This document shows, one piece after another, positions 1-8,510 of a stretch of 55,881 nt of DNA. Within the stretch, counting starts at the first letter, position 1. Every line of letters begins with the position of its first letter. The translations under genes and the position numbers were made by a program. The DNA is from Peptococcaceae bacterium (GTDB lineage Bacteria > Bacillota > Desulfitobacteriia > Desulfitobacteriales > Syntrophobotulaceae). Where the stretch lies: the NCBI GenBank assembly GCA_009783315.1, contig WRHI01000005.1:1-55881 (forward strand), given 5' to 3'. The notes beneath the pieces were generated by a model. It had not been told where the DNA came from. It searched no databases and saw nothing but the letters and a program-made list of their open reading frames with translations.

Positions 1-172
1 TATCCTGATCTCAGCTAAAAACAGAGTCATATTTACGAGGATATTTTGCGTTTGTCAAGGCAGACGACGAAGGCGGGCTGGTTGCCCGACAAGGAGGATA
101 ACGCAGACAGACGGAAAATAGACCGTAAAGATGGCTCTGTTTTTAGTTGAGATTAGGATTAAATATGCACCC
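1..172. repeat. Palindromic MITE-like element, cut by the left window edge
   Basis: Bases 1-30 are the imperfect reverse complement of 131-160 (26 of 30 match). The interior is partly paired and closes on a small CGGGC-TGGTT-GCCCG hairpin at 74-88, exactly at the symmetry centre. The right end continues into AAATATGCACCC (161-172), which is identical to the ends of the elements at 44753-45040 and 55742 onward. The left terminus would therefore lie just outside the window. No transposase is present. A MITE or other palindromic repeat is inferred from the shape and the shared terminus. Confidence 0.6.
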
Positions 173-272
173 GATTTTCAATCTCCATTTGCGGTACTCT
201 CCAAATTGCGATATACTTGCGGAAAACTTCCTGCTACAAAACGCCGCAACGAAGCCATTGGGGAAATTGATT

Positions 273-746
273 ATGATTAAAAGCACGAACATACAAACGC
301 CTCAAATCATACCCGCCGAGGCGTCAGACCTGGAACAAATCCTGCGGCTGCAACACGCCGCTTATCAAAGCGAGGCGTCGATTCACAACAATTTTGCGAT
401 TCAGCCCCTGACCCAGACACCGGCTGAAATCCTTGAGGAGTTTGGTATAAGCCTCTTTCTGAAAGCGGTGCTGAACAACGAAATCGTAGGATCGGTGCGC
501 GCCCGCGAGGAAAACGGCACGGTCACAATTGGGAAGCTGATGGTGCATCCCGGCCACCAAGGCAAAGGGTGGGGGAGGCGCCTGCTTACGGCGATTGAAG
601 AAGCCTTTCCGAACAAACGGTATGAGCTTTTTACAAGCTGCAAAAGCGGCAGAAACCTGCAACTGTATGAAACCGCGGGCTATTCGCGCTTTCGGGAAGA
701 AACCGACAACGCCGGCATCGCTTTCGCTTACCTGGAAAAAAGATGA
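273..746 (+). CDS. GNAT-family N-acetyltransferase
   Basis: A predicted cytoplasmic acetyl-CoA-dependent N-acyltransferase of about 157 residues; the substrate cannot be read from sequence. The acetyl-CoA pyrophosphate-binding motif A is visible as KLMVHPGHQGKGWGRRLL (V-x-P-x-x-Q-x-x-G-x-G pattern), followed by a helix and a C-terminal YETAGYSRF segment typical of GNATs. The frame is open upstream to 147, but that part lies in the palindromic repeat ending at 172, so I prefer the ATG at 273; the ribosome binding site is weak in any case. The fused double GNAT follows 18 bases later, so the two are probably co-transcribed. Confidence 0.75.
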   Translation: MIKSTNIQTPQIIPAEASDLEQILRLQHAAYQSEASIHNNFAIQPLTQTPAEILEEFGISLFLKAVLNNEIVGSVRAREENGTVTIGKLMVHPGHQGKGWGRRLLTAIEEAFPNKRYELFTSCKSGRNLQLYETAGYSRFREETDNAGIAFAYLEKR

Positions 747-764
747 AAGGGCGGAGGAAACGAC

Positions 765-1931
765 ATGGATACCATCAAGCTGGTGACGCCTTGCCAAGAA
801 ATGGAAAATGAAGCTCTTGCCTACCGGAAGGAGCATTATGATTTTGGCGAAAACATCATCCACGGCAGTTCTCTATTTGATCAAACAGACTCTTATGATG
901 AATGGCTGCGGCATCTGGAAAGGAATTCTCGCGTAGAAACCGTAAAACGCGATTGGGTTGTGTCGACGGTTTTTTTTGGCCTGCGGGAACGCGACGGGAA
1001 GATCATCGGGGTCATCGAGTTGCGCCATGAGCTCAACGATTTTTTGCGAGAATACGGCGGGCATATCGGGTACGCTGTCAGACCCTCCGAACGGGGCAAA
1101 GGCTACGCCACCGAAATGATCCGCCTGATACTGGCGTATGGAAATGGAAAGAATCTGGGGCTCGACAAAGTCATGATCAGCTGTTACAAAGATAATCTGC
1201 CTTCCGTCCGGGCTATAGAAAAATCCGGCGGCGTTCTGGCTCGGGAATCAACTTTTACCGATGGCAAACCCATACTGGTGTATTGGGTCAACCTTACAGA
1301 GCACCTGTCGCTGAAAAAGGGCATGGAAATCGCCATCCGTGGCGAAACCTCCGACGATTACCCGGATATTCTGCGGCTGACTTATGAAGCGTTCCTAACT
1401 CTGGATTACCCAGGCCGACGGCGGATGGACGAACATTTCCTGATCTCTTTGCTGCAAGGTTCAGACTCGGTTATCCCGGAACTCTGTTTCGTGGCGGTAT
1501 ACGAGAATGAAATCGCCGGGCATATCCTGTACGCGAAAAGCAGCTTCATACGCCCGGACGGCTTGGAAGCCGATACCATCACTTTCGGACCTCTCTCCGT
1601 TCTCCCGCGGGTTCAAAGACAGGGAATCGGTAAGGCGTTGGTTCGGCACAGCTTAGAAAAAGCCCGCAGAATAGGCTTTGGCGCGGTTCAGATTATGGGG
1701 GTGCCGGACTACTACCCGAAGCTTGGATTCAAGAGGGCGCGGGAATTCAGCCTGGTCCTTGCGGACGGCTCCGCCCCCGACACTTTCATGGCCTATGAGC
1801 TTGCGCCGGGCTATCTTGCCGGCGGCGGGGTTCATCACAGATGGGCGCCTGAGTATGACATAGCGGAGAACGACGACGCGGGGTATGAGAGATTCCATCA
1901 TGAGTTCATGAAGAGGTATAGACACTTTTAG
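765..1931 (+). CDS. Two-domain GNAT acetyltransferase (fusion)
   Basis: One 388-residue frame holds two complete GNAT domains. Residues about 1-180 resemble a stand-alone predicted acetyltransferase family (COG3981-like), with motif A around YAVRPSERGKGYATEM. Residues about 187-388 resemble YhbS-like GNATs, with PLSVLPRVQRQGIGKALV and a GVPDYYPKLGFKRA segment. The second domain begins at an internal methionine (MEIAIRGE), as if two formerly separate genes lost the stop between them. The ATG has a GGAGGAAACGAC leader. Substrates are unknown. The fusion is read directly from the uninterrupted frame; family names are from memory. Confidence 0.75.
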   Translation: MDTIKLVTPCQEMENEALAYRKEHYDFGENIIHGSSLFDQTDSYDEWLRHLERNSRVETVKRDWVVSTVFFGLRERDGKIIGVIELRHELNDFLREYGGHIGYAVRPSERGKGYATEMIRLILAYGNGKNLGLDKVMISCYKDNLPSVRAIEKSGGVLARESTFTDGKPILVYWVNLTEHLSLKKGMEIAIRGETSDDYPDILRLTYEAFLTLDYPGRRRMDEHFLISLLQGSDSVIPELCFVAVYENEIAGHILYAKSSFIRPDGLEADTITFGPLSVLPRVQRQGIGKALVRHSLEKARRIGFGAVQIMGVPDYYPKLGFKRAREFSLVLADGSAPDTFMAYELAPGYLAGGGVHHRWAPEYDIAENDDAGYERFHHEFMKRYRHF

Positions 1932-1992
1932 ACATACTATGGTATTTTTAAGTCAGACGATTTTGCATCAATATAATGTAGGGAGAAAACAG

Positions 1993-2574
1993 ATGAAAAA
2001 CCGAATTATTGTAACAACATGTATCGCGTTGTGTCTCTTTGTCTGTACCTCGTGTGATATTCAACGGCTCCTTTCCCCTGAAGCCAAACCGACGGTAGAC
2101 TCTGAATCAACCGACTTGTCCGAACAAAAACAAATCTTTACCAGCAGCGACAACGCTTACCAGATTGAGGTTCCCAGGGAATGGGAGCGCTATGAGGGAG
2201 AATCCGGAACAATTTCTGTTACCGGCGGCGCGGGATCTGTCTTCTTCACCGTGTTTATAACAGACAAAGAGGAATGGAATCTGGATCTTCAGGGTCTTTC
2301 CGATTATTGCATCGACTTTTATCAAGACCATGAAGCGTATCAAGATGTTGTCCGCGAACCACAAGTCAGTCTTGATGTTGGCGGCTTCCCGGCGATTTTT
2401 ACACAGTTATCTTTCACAAGCGATTCTTTGAATTACTATAAATACCACTATGCCCTCGAAACTGACACAAGCTATGTACGTCTGGTCGGAGAACTCCGTA
2501 AAAGCAAAAAGGATGAATACGAACCCATCATTAAAGAAATTGCTGCCAGCTTCAAAGAAGTTGTACAAGAGTGA
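1993..2574 (+). CDS. Small lipoprotein, PsbP-like fold possible
   Basis: A predicted exported lipoprotein of 193 residues. The N-terminus MKNRIIVTTCIALCLFVC is a signal peptide ending at CTSC, a non-canonical lipobox, so lipidation is likely but not certain. The mature part (NAYQIEVPREWERY onward) has the pattern of small secreted one-domain proteins that resemble PsbP/DUF-type lipoproteins, and a loosely similar pattern occurs twice in the lipoprotein at 41162-42118. The start is set by AGGGAGA placed 7 bases before the ATG; the frame is open further upstream. Function unknown. A strong hairpin follows at 2594-2624. Confidence 0.6.
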   Translation: MKNRIIVTTCIALCLFVCTSCDIQRLLSPEAKPTVDSESTDLSEQKQIFTSSDNAYQIEVPREWERYEGESGTISVTGGAGSVFFTVFITDKEEWNLDLQGLSDYCIDFYQDHEAYQDVVREPQVSLDVGGFPAIFTQLSFTSDSLNYYKYHYALETDTSYVRLVGELRKSKKDEYEPIIKEIAASFKEVVQE

Positions 2575-2593
2575 TGCGGATGAAAGGATATTG

Positions 2594-2624
2594 CCGCCTT
2601 AAGGCGGTTGCGTCCTTAAGGCGG
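2594..2624 (+). terminator. Perfect 11-bp hairpin after the lipoprotein gene
   Basis: CCGCCTTAAGG, 9-base loop, CCTTAAGGCGG. The stem is perfect and each arm is itself partly palindromic. No T-tract follows, so a classic intrinsic terminator is not proven; it could also be a processing or protein-binding site. Confidence 0.4.
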
Positions 2625-2748
2625 TGGGATTAATTACTCGATCAGTCCATAATGGTTTTCCGATTTCCAGGAAATACTAAAGCCATACTGTAGAGATGAG
2701 ACCCGACATGGTCAACATCAAGGGCGGACAACGCATAAGGAAAGATCT

Positions 2749-3204
2749 ATGGCTGGTTTAGGGTTCCTGGCTCTGGTAATATGGGAAATCCTCCTGTTGG
2801 CTACGGCAGCGCTGGTCGTTCTGAAAGGCTGGCAGGGCATGGTTTTGTCTTGGGTGCTGCTGCTGGCGGGTTGCATGGTCGCTATGACAGAGACAATGCC
2901 TTGGTTGATGCTTGGCCTTATAACGGCGGCTTTGGCCCTGGGCCTGGCCCTGGAGTGGTGGATCAAGCAAAAAAGCGACGTTCAGGGTCTCTTACGCCTG
3001 GAAGCCGGCGTCATCGGCATGCTTTTCTTGATGGCTCTGGGCTGGGCGTTGCTGCCGGTGGCTTTGCTGGCGGGGGCTTTGTGCGGAGGCTTGATTCTGC
3101 GGCGCTACCTGGTTGTGCCCGGCTTGAAACACTGGGTTCTGGTTCTGTTGGGAGAACGTCTGCTTTTTTCTGTGTTATGGCTTGTTCTGGGCAATTTTAT
3201 CTGA
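2749..3204 (+). CDS. Small integral membrane protein
   Basis: A 151-residue, very hydrophobic protein with about five transmembrane segments, rich in Leu, Ala, Gly and Trp. The charged loop WWIKQKSDVQ lies near residue 65. The ATG follows AAGGAAAG at a good distance. It ends 12 bases before recJ and is probably co-transcribed with it. No family recognised. Small unannotated membrane proteins beside recJ are common in Firmicutes, but I cannot assign a role. Confidence 0.6.
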   Translation: MAGLGFLALVIWEILLLATAALVVLKGWQGMVLSWVLLLAGCMVAMTETMPWLMLGLITAALALGLALEWWIKQKSDVQGLLRLEAGVIGMLFLMALGWALLPVALLAGALCGGLILRRYLVVPGLKHWVLVLLGERLLFSVLWLVLGNFI

Positions 3205-3216
3205 TACTCTTATCTC

Positions 3217-5298
3217 ATGAGAAAAATCTGGACTGTGCGATCCCGGGAACCGGGCGCCCCTTTGCTGCCTTTTATTCTAAAGGCCCGCGGCCACGTTTCG
3301 CCGGCGGAAGCCGTTGCATATCTGAGTCCATCGCTGTTGGATCTCCATGACCCTTTTTTGTTCCGGGATATGCGGGCGGCGGTTGGCCGCCTCCTTTTAG
3401 CCCGCCGGCAGGGTGAAAAAATCCTCGTTCACGGCGACTACGACGCCGACGGGGTGACAGCCACGGCGCTGTTGTATCTGGCGCTGACGCGCTGGGGATT
3501 TTCTGTCATCGTGCATATCCCCGAACGCTCAGCCGGCTACGGCCTACAGGCCGATGTGGTGCGTCAGGCCGCGGAAAAAGATACAGGCCTGATCATCACG
3601 GTGGATTGCGGCGTCAAAGCAGTAGAGGAAGCGGCTTTGGCCAAATCTTTAGGGGTCGATCTGATTGTGACCGACCACCACGAACCCGGCGAAACTTTAC
3701 CCGAAGTCGCCGCTCTGTTGAACCCAAAAACCGACGGCGGTTACCCCTGCGCTGATCTGGCGGGAGTAGGCGTGGCTTTTAAGCTGGTCCAAGCAGTGGC
3801 TCATGAACTCGGTGTCGCGGCTGAAACGCGGCGGTTTTTAGATATTGCGGCTTTGGGCACCATCGCGGACGTCGTGCCGCTGACGGGAGAAAACCGTATC
3901 ATTGTCACCCATGGTCTGCGCCAGATGGCCAGGACGGTTCACGCCGGTTTACGGGCGCTGCTCAAGGAATGCGGCATCGCTGACAAAACCCCTCAAGCAG
4001 GACAAATCGCCTTCATGGCGGCGCCGCGCATCAACGCCGCCGGCAGGATGGATACCTGCCGGCTGGCCCTCAATTTGCTGTTGACAGAAGATGTGGCCGA
4101 AGCGGAAGCTTTTGCCCGGGAATTAACGCAGGAAAACCTCAGCCGGCAAAAAACCGAGCAAGACATTCTTGAAGAAGCCCACGCTCAGTTAGCAGAAGGG
4201 GAACTACCACGGGCCATCGTTCTGGCGTCGCCCCATTGGAAGCATGGTGTCATCGGCATTGTGGCGTCGCGACTGGTGGAGCGCTATCACCGTCCCAGCT
4301 ATTTGATATCGGTGGAAGGGGACAAAGCCAAAGGCTCGGCGCGGGGCATTGAAGGCTACCATGTGTTGGAAGCTTTGACCCAACAGCAGGAATGGCTAAC
4401 GGCTTTCGGAGGCCATGTTCACGCCGCCGGGTTTTCTCTGAAACCTGATAATATCGATCATTTGCGCTCAGGCTTAAACGAAAATTTAGCCGACGCGCCC
4501 TCCGATTTGTTCGTGCCGCGCGTCCGGGTTGACGCTATGACGTCCTTGTCAGAGGCCGATATGGCGCTTGTGCGCGACCTGGCCCGGCTAGCGCCTTACG
4601 GCGCGGGCAACCCCTCGCCGGTATTTGGCTTTCGCCGTGTGCGGGTATTATCGACTCAACGCATGGGTAAGGAAGGACAACATCTGAAGCTGAGGGTTAC
4701 CGAAGGGGAACAAGCCCACAAAACCACAACTCAAGAAGTTGTCGCCTTCAACAGGGGAGAGGAAGAGGAAGCCATCTGTACTGCAGGCTTGATTGATCTG
4801 GTCGCAGCGCTGGAGATCAATCACTACCGGGATTTGGAATCGGTACAAATTCTGCTGCGAGATTGGGCGCCGACACAGGAAGCAAGATGGATAGAGTCGC
4901 CAGGGGAAACCGTAGCCCAGGAAACAGAGCCGGCAGCGGTAGCAGCTGAAACCACGGCAGAAGCAACAGGAGCATTGGAGGCAACAAAAGAGAAAACCTC
5001 CCTTGACAGAGAACATATAGCGGCTGTCTATAAGGCATTACAACAGCGCGCCAACGAACACGCAGCCCACGCGGCTCATAAACAAGCCAATCGCGAACAG
5101 GCGAACAAACCAGCAGGCGTGCCCATCATTTGGGAAAATGCCGCTTCCATGGAATTCGAATGTGTCAAAATCTTAGAGGAACTGGGGCTGGTCTATTGGT
5201 TGGGCGGTGCCAATCCGTGGACGCTTTTTTTGGTGAGCAATCCAAAAAAACGTGACCTAACGGCATCTTTCCGATATACTATACTCAGCGACGGTTGA
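3217..5298 (+). CDS. recJ: Single-stranded-DNA-specific exonuclease RecJ
   Basis: A 5'-3' single-strand DNA exonuclease of recombination and mismatch repair, 693 residues, cytoplasmic. The DHH metal site is clear: HGDYDADGVTATA near residue 75 and TDHHEPG near residue 152. The DHHA1 signature appears in the segment ending GGHVHAAGF near residue 400. An OB-like region follows, then an Ala/Glu/Thr-rich linker (about 560-600) and a C-terminal winged-helix-like domain of the kind found in long Firmicute RecJ proteins. The ATG at 3217 has a poor ribosome binding site. The stop codon TGA is part of the first TTGACAA unit of the heptamer tract that follows. In Bacillus apt lies between recJ and relA; it is absent here. 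Confidence 0.93.
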   Translation: MRKIWTVRSREPGAPLLPFILKARGHVSPAEAVAYLSPSLLDLHDPFLFRDMRAAVGRLLLARRQGEKILVHGDYDADGVTATALLYLALTRWGFSVIVHIPERSAGYGLQADVVRQAAEKDTGLIITVDCGVKAVEEAALAKSLGVDLIVTDHHEPGETLPEVAALLNPKTDGGYPCADLAGVGVAFKLVQAVAHELGVAAETRRFLDIAALGTIADVVPLTGENRIIVTHGLRQMARTVHAGLRALLKECGIADKTPQAGQIAFMAAPRINAAGRMDTCRLALNLLLTEDVAEAEAFARELTQENLSRQKTEQDILEEAHAQLAEGELPRAIVLASPHWKHGVIGIVASRLVERYHRPSYLISVEGDKAKGSARGIEGYHVLEALTQQQEWLTAFGGHVHAAGFSLKPDNIDHLRSGLNENLADAPSDLFVPRVRVDAMTSLSEADMALVRDLARLAPYGAGNPSPVFGFRRVRVLSTQRMGKEGQHLKLRVTEGEQAHKTTTQEVVAFNRGEEEEAICTAGLIDLVAALEINHYRDLESVQILLRDWAPTQEARWIESPGETVAQETEPAAVAAETTAEATGALEATKEKTSLDREHIAAVYKALQQRANEHAAHAAHKQANREQANKPAGVPIIWENAASMEFECVKILEELGLVYWLGGANPWTLFLVSNPKKRDLTASFRYTILSDG

Positions 5299-5378
5299 CA
5301 ATGGACAATGGACAATGGACAATGGACAAGGCTGATATCCTTCAGCCTTTGGATCAATGGACAATCGACAATCGACAA
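5297..5378 (+). repeat. Heptamer tract TGGACAA with embedded hairpin module
   Basis: Tandem TGGACAA units start at the recJ stop codon. They are interrupted by an AGGCTGA-tatcc-TTCAGCCT hairpin segment and resume as variant units (TCGACAA). The same arrangement, with nearly the same hairpin, recurs at 50389-50465 after hydB. Confidence 0.85.
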
Positions 5379-5405
5379 TCGCTTTCCAATTATTCAAACA
5401 TAAGT

Positions 5406-5441
5406 AATCCAGGAGTTCGCTGTCAAGCGAATTCCTGGATT
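5406..5441. other. 16-bp hairpin with tetraloop in the relA leader
   Basis: AATCCAGGAGTTCGCT, loop GTCA, AGCGAATTCCTGGATT: 15 of 16 pairs match and the one mismatch is a possible G-T wobble. It sits about 80 bases upstream of relA between two heptamer tracts. No T-tract follows. It could be an RNA structure or a small repeat element. Confidence 0.5.
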
Positions 5442-5443
5442 GC

Positions 5444-5510
5444 TAACCATCCCTAACCCCCAACCCCTAACCCCTAACCCCTTCTCTTAACCCCTAATCC
5501 CTTCTCCTAA
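5444..5510 (+). repeat. Heptamer tract CCCCTAA
   Basis: Tandem units of CCCCTAA and close variants (CCCTTCT and similar) run up to the relA ribosome binding site. The tract begins with CTAACCATCCCTAACCCC, which resembles the right end of the 108-bp elements in the ech operon. Confidence 0.8.
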
Positions 5511-5523
5511 AGAGGTGCTGCTC

Positions 5524-7668
5524 TTGACTTCAATGCTGGAACTTAAGGAAAAGACCCATTATCTCAACGACAAGGACTGGGAGAAAATCCTGGAAGCTTT
5601 TTCTTTGGCTGAAGAGGCCCATAAGAACCAATACCGTATTTCCGGCGAGTCCTATATTCAACATCCGCTGGAGACAGCGATCATCCTGGCGGAGTTGGAG
5701 ATGGACGCCGCCACCATTCAGTCCGCCCTGTTGCATGACGTGGCTGAGGATACCGATTTTCAGCTTGATTTGCTGCGGGATCGCTTTGGTGATGAGGTCG
5801 CCAGTCTGGTTGACGGCGTAACCAAGCTTAGCAAAATCTCTTACAAAACGAAAATGGAGATCCAGGTGGAAAACCTGCGCAAGATGTTTTTGGCTATGGC
5901 CAACGATATCCGGGTCATCTTGATCAAACTGGCGGATCGCTTGCACAACATGCGAACCCTTCGCTTTCATACGGCGTCTAAACAGGAATCCATTGCCCGG
6001 GAAACGCTGGAAATCTATGCGCCGCTGGCGAATAGGTTGGGGATTTTTCAGATTAAATGGGAACTTGAGGACTTATCTTTTAAATATATGCATCCCCAGG
6101 AGTATTTCGACTTGATTGAGGGTATCTCTCTGAAGCGGCGGGAGCGGGAACGGAAGATTGACGAGGTCACCTCTCAAATCCGCGAACGCTTGGAAGAGGT
6201 CGGTGTTAAAGCCGAAATCTCCGGTCGGCCCAAACACTACTACAGCATCTATCAAAAAATGGTTCACCAAAATAAGGATTTAAGCGAGATCTATGATCTC
6301 ACTGCCATCCGGGTCATTGTCGAAAGCGTCAATGACTGTTACGGCGTCCTGGGCATTATCCACACCCTGTGGAAGCCGATGCCCGGTCGTTTCAAAGACT
6401 ATATCGCCATGCCAAAACCCAATCTCTATCAGTCTCTGCACACCACGGTTATCGGTAAGGCCGGCGAACCTTTTGAGATCCAGATCCGCACCCAGTCCAT
6501 GCACCAAACCGCCGAATACGGCATCGCCGCCCATTGGAAATACAAAGAGAGCAACGCGGCCAACACCAGTTTCGAACAGAAACTGGCTTGGCTGCGCCAG
6601 CTTTTGGAATGGCAGCACGATTCCAATGACGCGGGGGAGTTCATGGAAGCCCTGCAAGCCGACCTGTTTGCCGATACGGTCTTTGTCTTTACTCCCAAGG
6701 GTGATGTTATCGAGCTGCCGGCGGACTCCTGTCCTATTGATTTTGCTTACCGGGTTCATACCGATGTTGGCCATCGCTGTATCGGCGCAAAAGTTAACGG
6801 CAGGATCGCCACTTTTGACACCAAACTGCAGAACGGGGATATTGTCGAGATTCTGACCTCAAAAATCCCCCAAGGTCCCAGCCGCGACTGGGTTTGCATG
6901 GTAAAAACCTCCCAGGCGAGAAACAGAATCCGCCAATGGTTCCGTAAGGAACAGCGTGAGGAACATGTTGTCCGGGGCAAGGAAGGATTGGAAAAAGAAG
7001 CCCGCAAGATTGGTTTGGCGCCGGAAAAAGCTCTGTCATCGGAGAACATGCAGCGTCTGCTGAAAGCGTTCTCCCTGAACACCACGGACGACTTCTACGC
7101 GGTTCTGGGCGCGGGCAATATCACCTATAAACGGGCTTTGACCAAACTTAAGGAATGGCTGCCCAAAGAGGACATCCTGGAACCAAGCGCCATTGATTTT
7201 GACAAGGAATCCGATCGTGACGGCAAGTCCCATATACGCGTCAAAGACGTCGACAATATAGCGGTAAGGTTTTCCCAGTGCTGTTCTCCGATGCCCGGCG
7301 ACGATGTGGTTGGGTATACCACACGCGGCCGCGGCGTTTCCATCCACCGCCGCGCTTGTCCTCAAGCCCAGGCTTTGATGAAGCGGGAACCCGAACGCAT
7401 CATTGAAGTGACCTGGGAAGAAAACCAGAATATCCACTATCCGGTAGACGTTCACATAGAAGGGCGGGAAAGCTTGCAGCTTATCTCGGATATCATGAAT
7501 ATTATCAAAGAAACCCACATCCGCTTGCTGGGTCTGAACGCCCATGAGGATAAAACCCATATCTCCCATATCTATATGCGCGTGGAAGTGCGGGATTTAG
7601 ATCACCTGGGCATTATTCTGAGCAAGCTGCGCCGGGTTAAGGATGTTGTGACGGCTGAGAGAGTGTGA
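5524..7668 (+). CDS. relA: Bifunctional (p)ppGpp synthetase/hydrolase, RelA/SpoT family
   Basis: The stringent-response enzyme, about 714 residues, with the full long-Rsh layout. An HD hydrolase domain contains HPLETAIILAELEMDAA and LLHDVAEDT. The synthetase domain contains YDLTAIRVIVES and MPKPNLYQSLHTTVIG. TGS (VFVFTPKGDVIELP), a Cys-rich zinc-finger/RIS region (CCSPMPGDDVVGY) and a C-terminal ACT domain follow. The HD pair is intact, so hydrolysis is expected as well as synthesis. AGAGGTG (5511-5517) best fits the TTG at 5524; GTG 5515 and ATG 5533 are alternatives. It is transcribed toward dtd. The stop is followed almost at once by TGGACAA repeats. Confidence 0.93.
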   Translation: MTSMLELKEKTHYLNDKDWEKILEAFSLAEEAHKNQYRISGESYIQHPLETAIILAELEMDAATIQSALLHDVAEDTDFQLDLLRDRFGDEVASLVDGVTKLSKISYKTKMEIQVENLRKMFLAMANDIRVILIKLADRLHNMRTLRFHTASKQESIARETLEIYAPLANRLGIFQIKWELEDLSFKYMHPQEYFDLIEGISLKRRERERKIDEVTSQIRERLEEVGVKAEISGRPKHYYSIYQKMVHQNKDLSEIYDLTAIRVIVESVNDCYGVLGIIHTLWKPMPGRFKDYIAMPKPNLYQSLHTTVIGKAGEPFEIQIRTQSMHQTAEYGIAAHWKYKESNAANTSFEQKLAWLRQLLEWQHDSNDAGEFMEALQADLFADTVFVFTPKGDVIELPADSCPIDFAYRVHTDVGHRCIGAKVNGRIATFDTKLQNGDIVEILTSKIPQGPSRDWVCMVKTSQARNRIRQWFRKEQREEHVVRGKEGLEKEARKIGLAPEKALSSENMQRLLKAFSLNTTDDFYAVLGAGNITYKRALTKLKEWLPKEDILEPSAIDFDKESDRDGKSHIRVKDVDNIAVRFSQCCSPMPGDDVVGYTTRGRGVSIHRRACPQAQALMKREPERIIEVTWEENQNIHYPVDVHIEGRESLQLISDIMNIIKETHIRLLGLNAHEDKTHISHIYMRVEVRDLDHLGIILSKLRRVKDVVTAERV

Positions 7669-7670
7669 GG

Positions 7671-7806
7671 CAATGGACAAGGGACAATGAGCAATGGACA
7701 ATGGACAATGGACAATGGACAATGAGCAATGGGCAATGGACAATGGACAATGGACAATGAGCAATGGACAATGGACCAAGGGACAAGGGACAAGGGACAA
7801 GGGACA
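7671..7806 (+). repeat. Long TGGACAA/GGGACAA heptamer tract
   Basis: About 19 tandem 7-base units between relA and dtd, mostly TGGACAA, with TGAGCAA, TGGGCAA and a terminal run of GGGACAA. The phase of 7 is almost unbroken. This is the longest such tract in the window. Confidence 0.9.
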
Positions 7807-7866
7807 ACGACAGTTGACAGCGGAGAATTGTCTATAGACTTTTTCCGTTGATAGGAAAGGTGCTAA

Positions 7867-8334
7867 ATGAGAGTTGTGGTTCAACGAGTCCGGGATGCTT
7901 ATGTGTCAGTCGATGGGGAAGTTGTGGCTTGCTTGCCCTCTGGCAGCTCCGGCGGACTTGGTCTTTTGGTTTTTGTCGGTGTCGCCCGACATGATGACGA
8001 GGGGGCTGTGATCTGGATGGCAGAGAAGTTGGCCGGGCTTAGAATTTTTGAGGATGAAGGCGGCAAGATGAACATGTCCGTGGCCGATGCTGGCGGGGGG
8101 ATGCTGCTTGTATCCCAGTTTACGCTGCTGGGCGACTGCCGCCGCGGCAAACGTCCCAGTTTCAGCGGGGCCGCTGGGCCGGCAGAGGCACGGCGCCTCT
8201 ATGAAGCCTTGATCCGTGAAGTGGCCGCGCGGGGAATCCCTGTGGCCCAGGGATGCTTTCAGGCCGACATGGATGTCCGGTTCACCAATGTAGGGCCTGT
8301 GACAATCCTGTTGGACAGCGATAAGGTGTTCTGA
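7867..8334 (+). CDS. dtd: D-aminoacyl-tRNA deacylase
   Basis: Hydrolyses D-aminoacyl-tRNAs (also Gly-tRNA(Ala)) so that D-amino acids are not trapped on tRNA; a cytoplasmic homodimer in known members. The 155-residue length is normal. It starts MRVVVQRVRDAYVSVDG and carries the SQFTLLGDCRRGKRPSF segment; the C-terminal NVGPVT motif matches the cross-subunit Gly-cis-Pro loop. GGAAAGGTG precedes the ATG. Its place after relA matches other Firmicutes. The long heptamer tract separates it from relA, so it may have its own promoter or depend on read-through. Confidence 0.92.
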   Translation: MRVVVQRVRDAYVSVDGEVVACLPSGSSGGLGLLVFVGVARHDDEGAVIWMAEKLAGLRIFEDEGGKMNMSVADAGGGMLLVSQFTLLGDCRRGKRPSFSGAAGPAEARRLYEALIREVAARGIPVAQGCFQADMDVRFTNVGPVTILLDSDKVF

Positions 8335-8390
8335 TAGGGGCTTAGACAGCAGAAGAAAAATCCTCTCTCCACCCGTTCCTGCTCCTGATT

Positions 8391-8424
8391 GCCCATTGTC
8401 CATTGTCCATTGTCCATTGTCCAT
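8391..8424 (-). repeat. Heptamer tract TTGTCCA (complement of TGGACAA)
   Basis: About five 7-base units of the TGGACAA family in opposite orientation, between dtd and the metallo-beta-lactamase gene. Unlike most other tracts it does not abut a stop codon; it lies 57 bases downstream of dtd. The rest of 8335-8510 shows no gene. Confidence 0.8.
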
Positions 8425-8510
8425 TGCTGCTCTGGGTTGCGGGCATGGCCTGCCATAAGCTATACTAAATCGGAAGCAAAATCTAGAGTATAGTGACATT
8501 AGGAGGCGCC

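Noticed and set aside
324-863. 179-codon minus-strand open frame opposite the GNAT genes
   Set aside because: It is antisense to two well-supported acetyltransferase frames and lacks any motif.
5444-5510. Eukaryotic telomere sequence or contamination because of CCCTAA-like units
   Set aside because: The units are 7 bases and sit between bacterial genes inside operons; they are one of several heptamer types.
7671-7806. CRISPR array
   Set aside because: The repeats are 7-base tandem units without spacers of regular length, and no cas genes are present.
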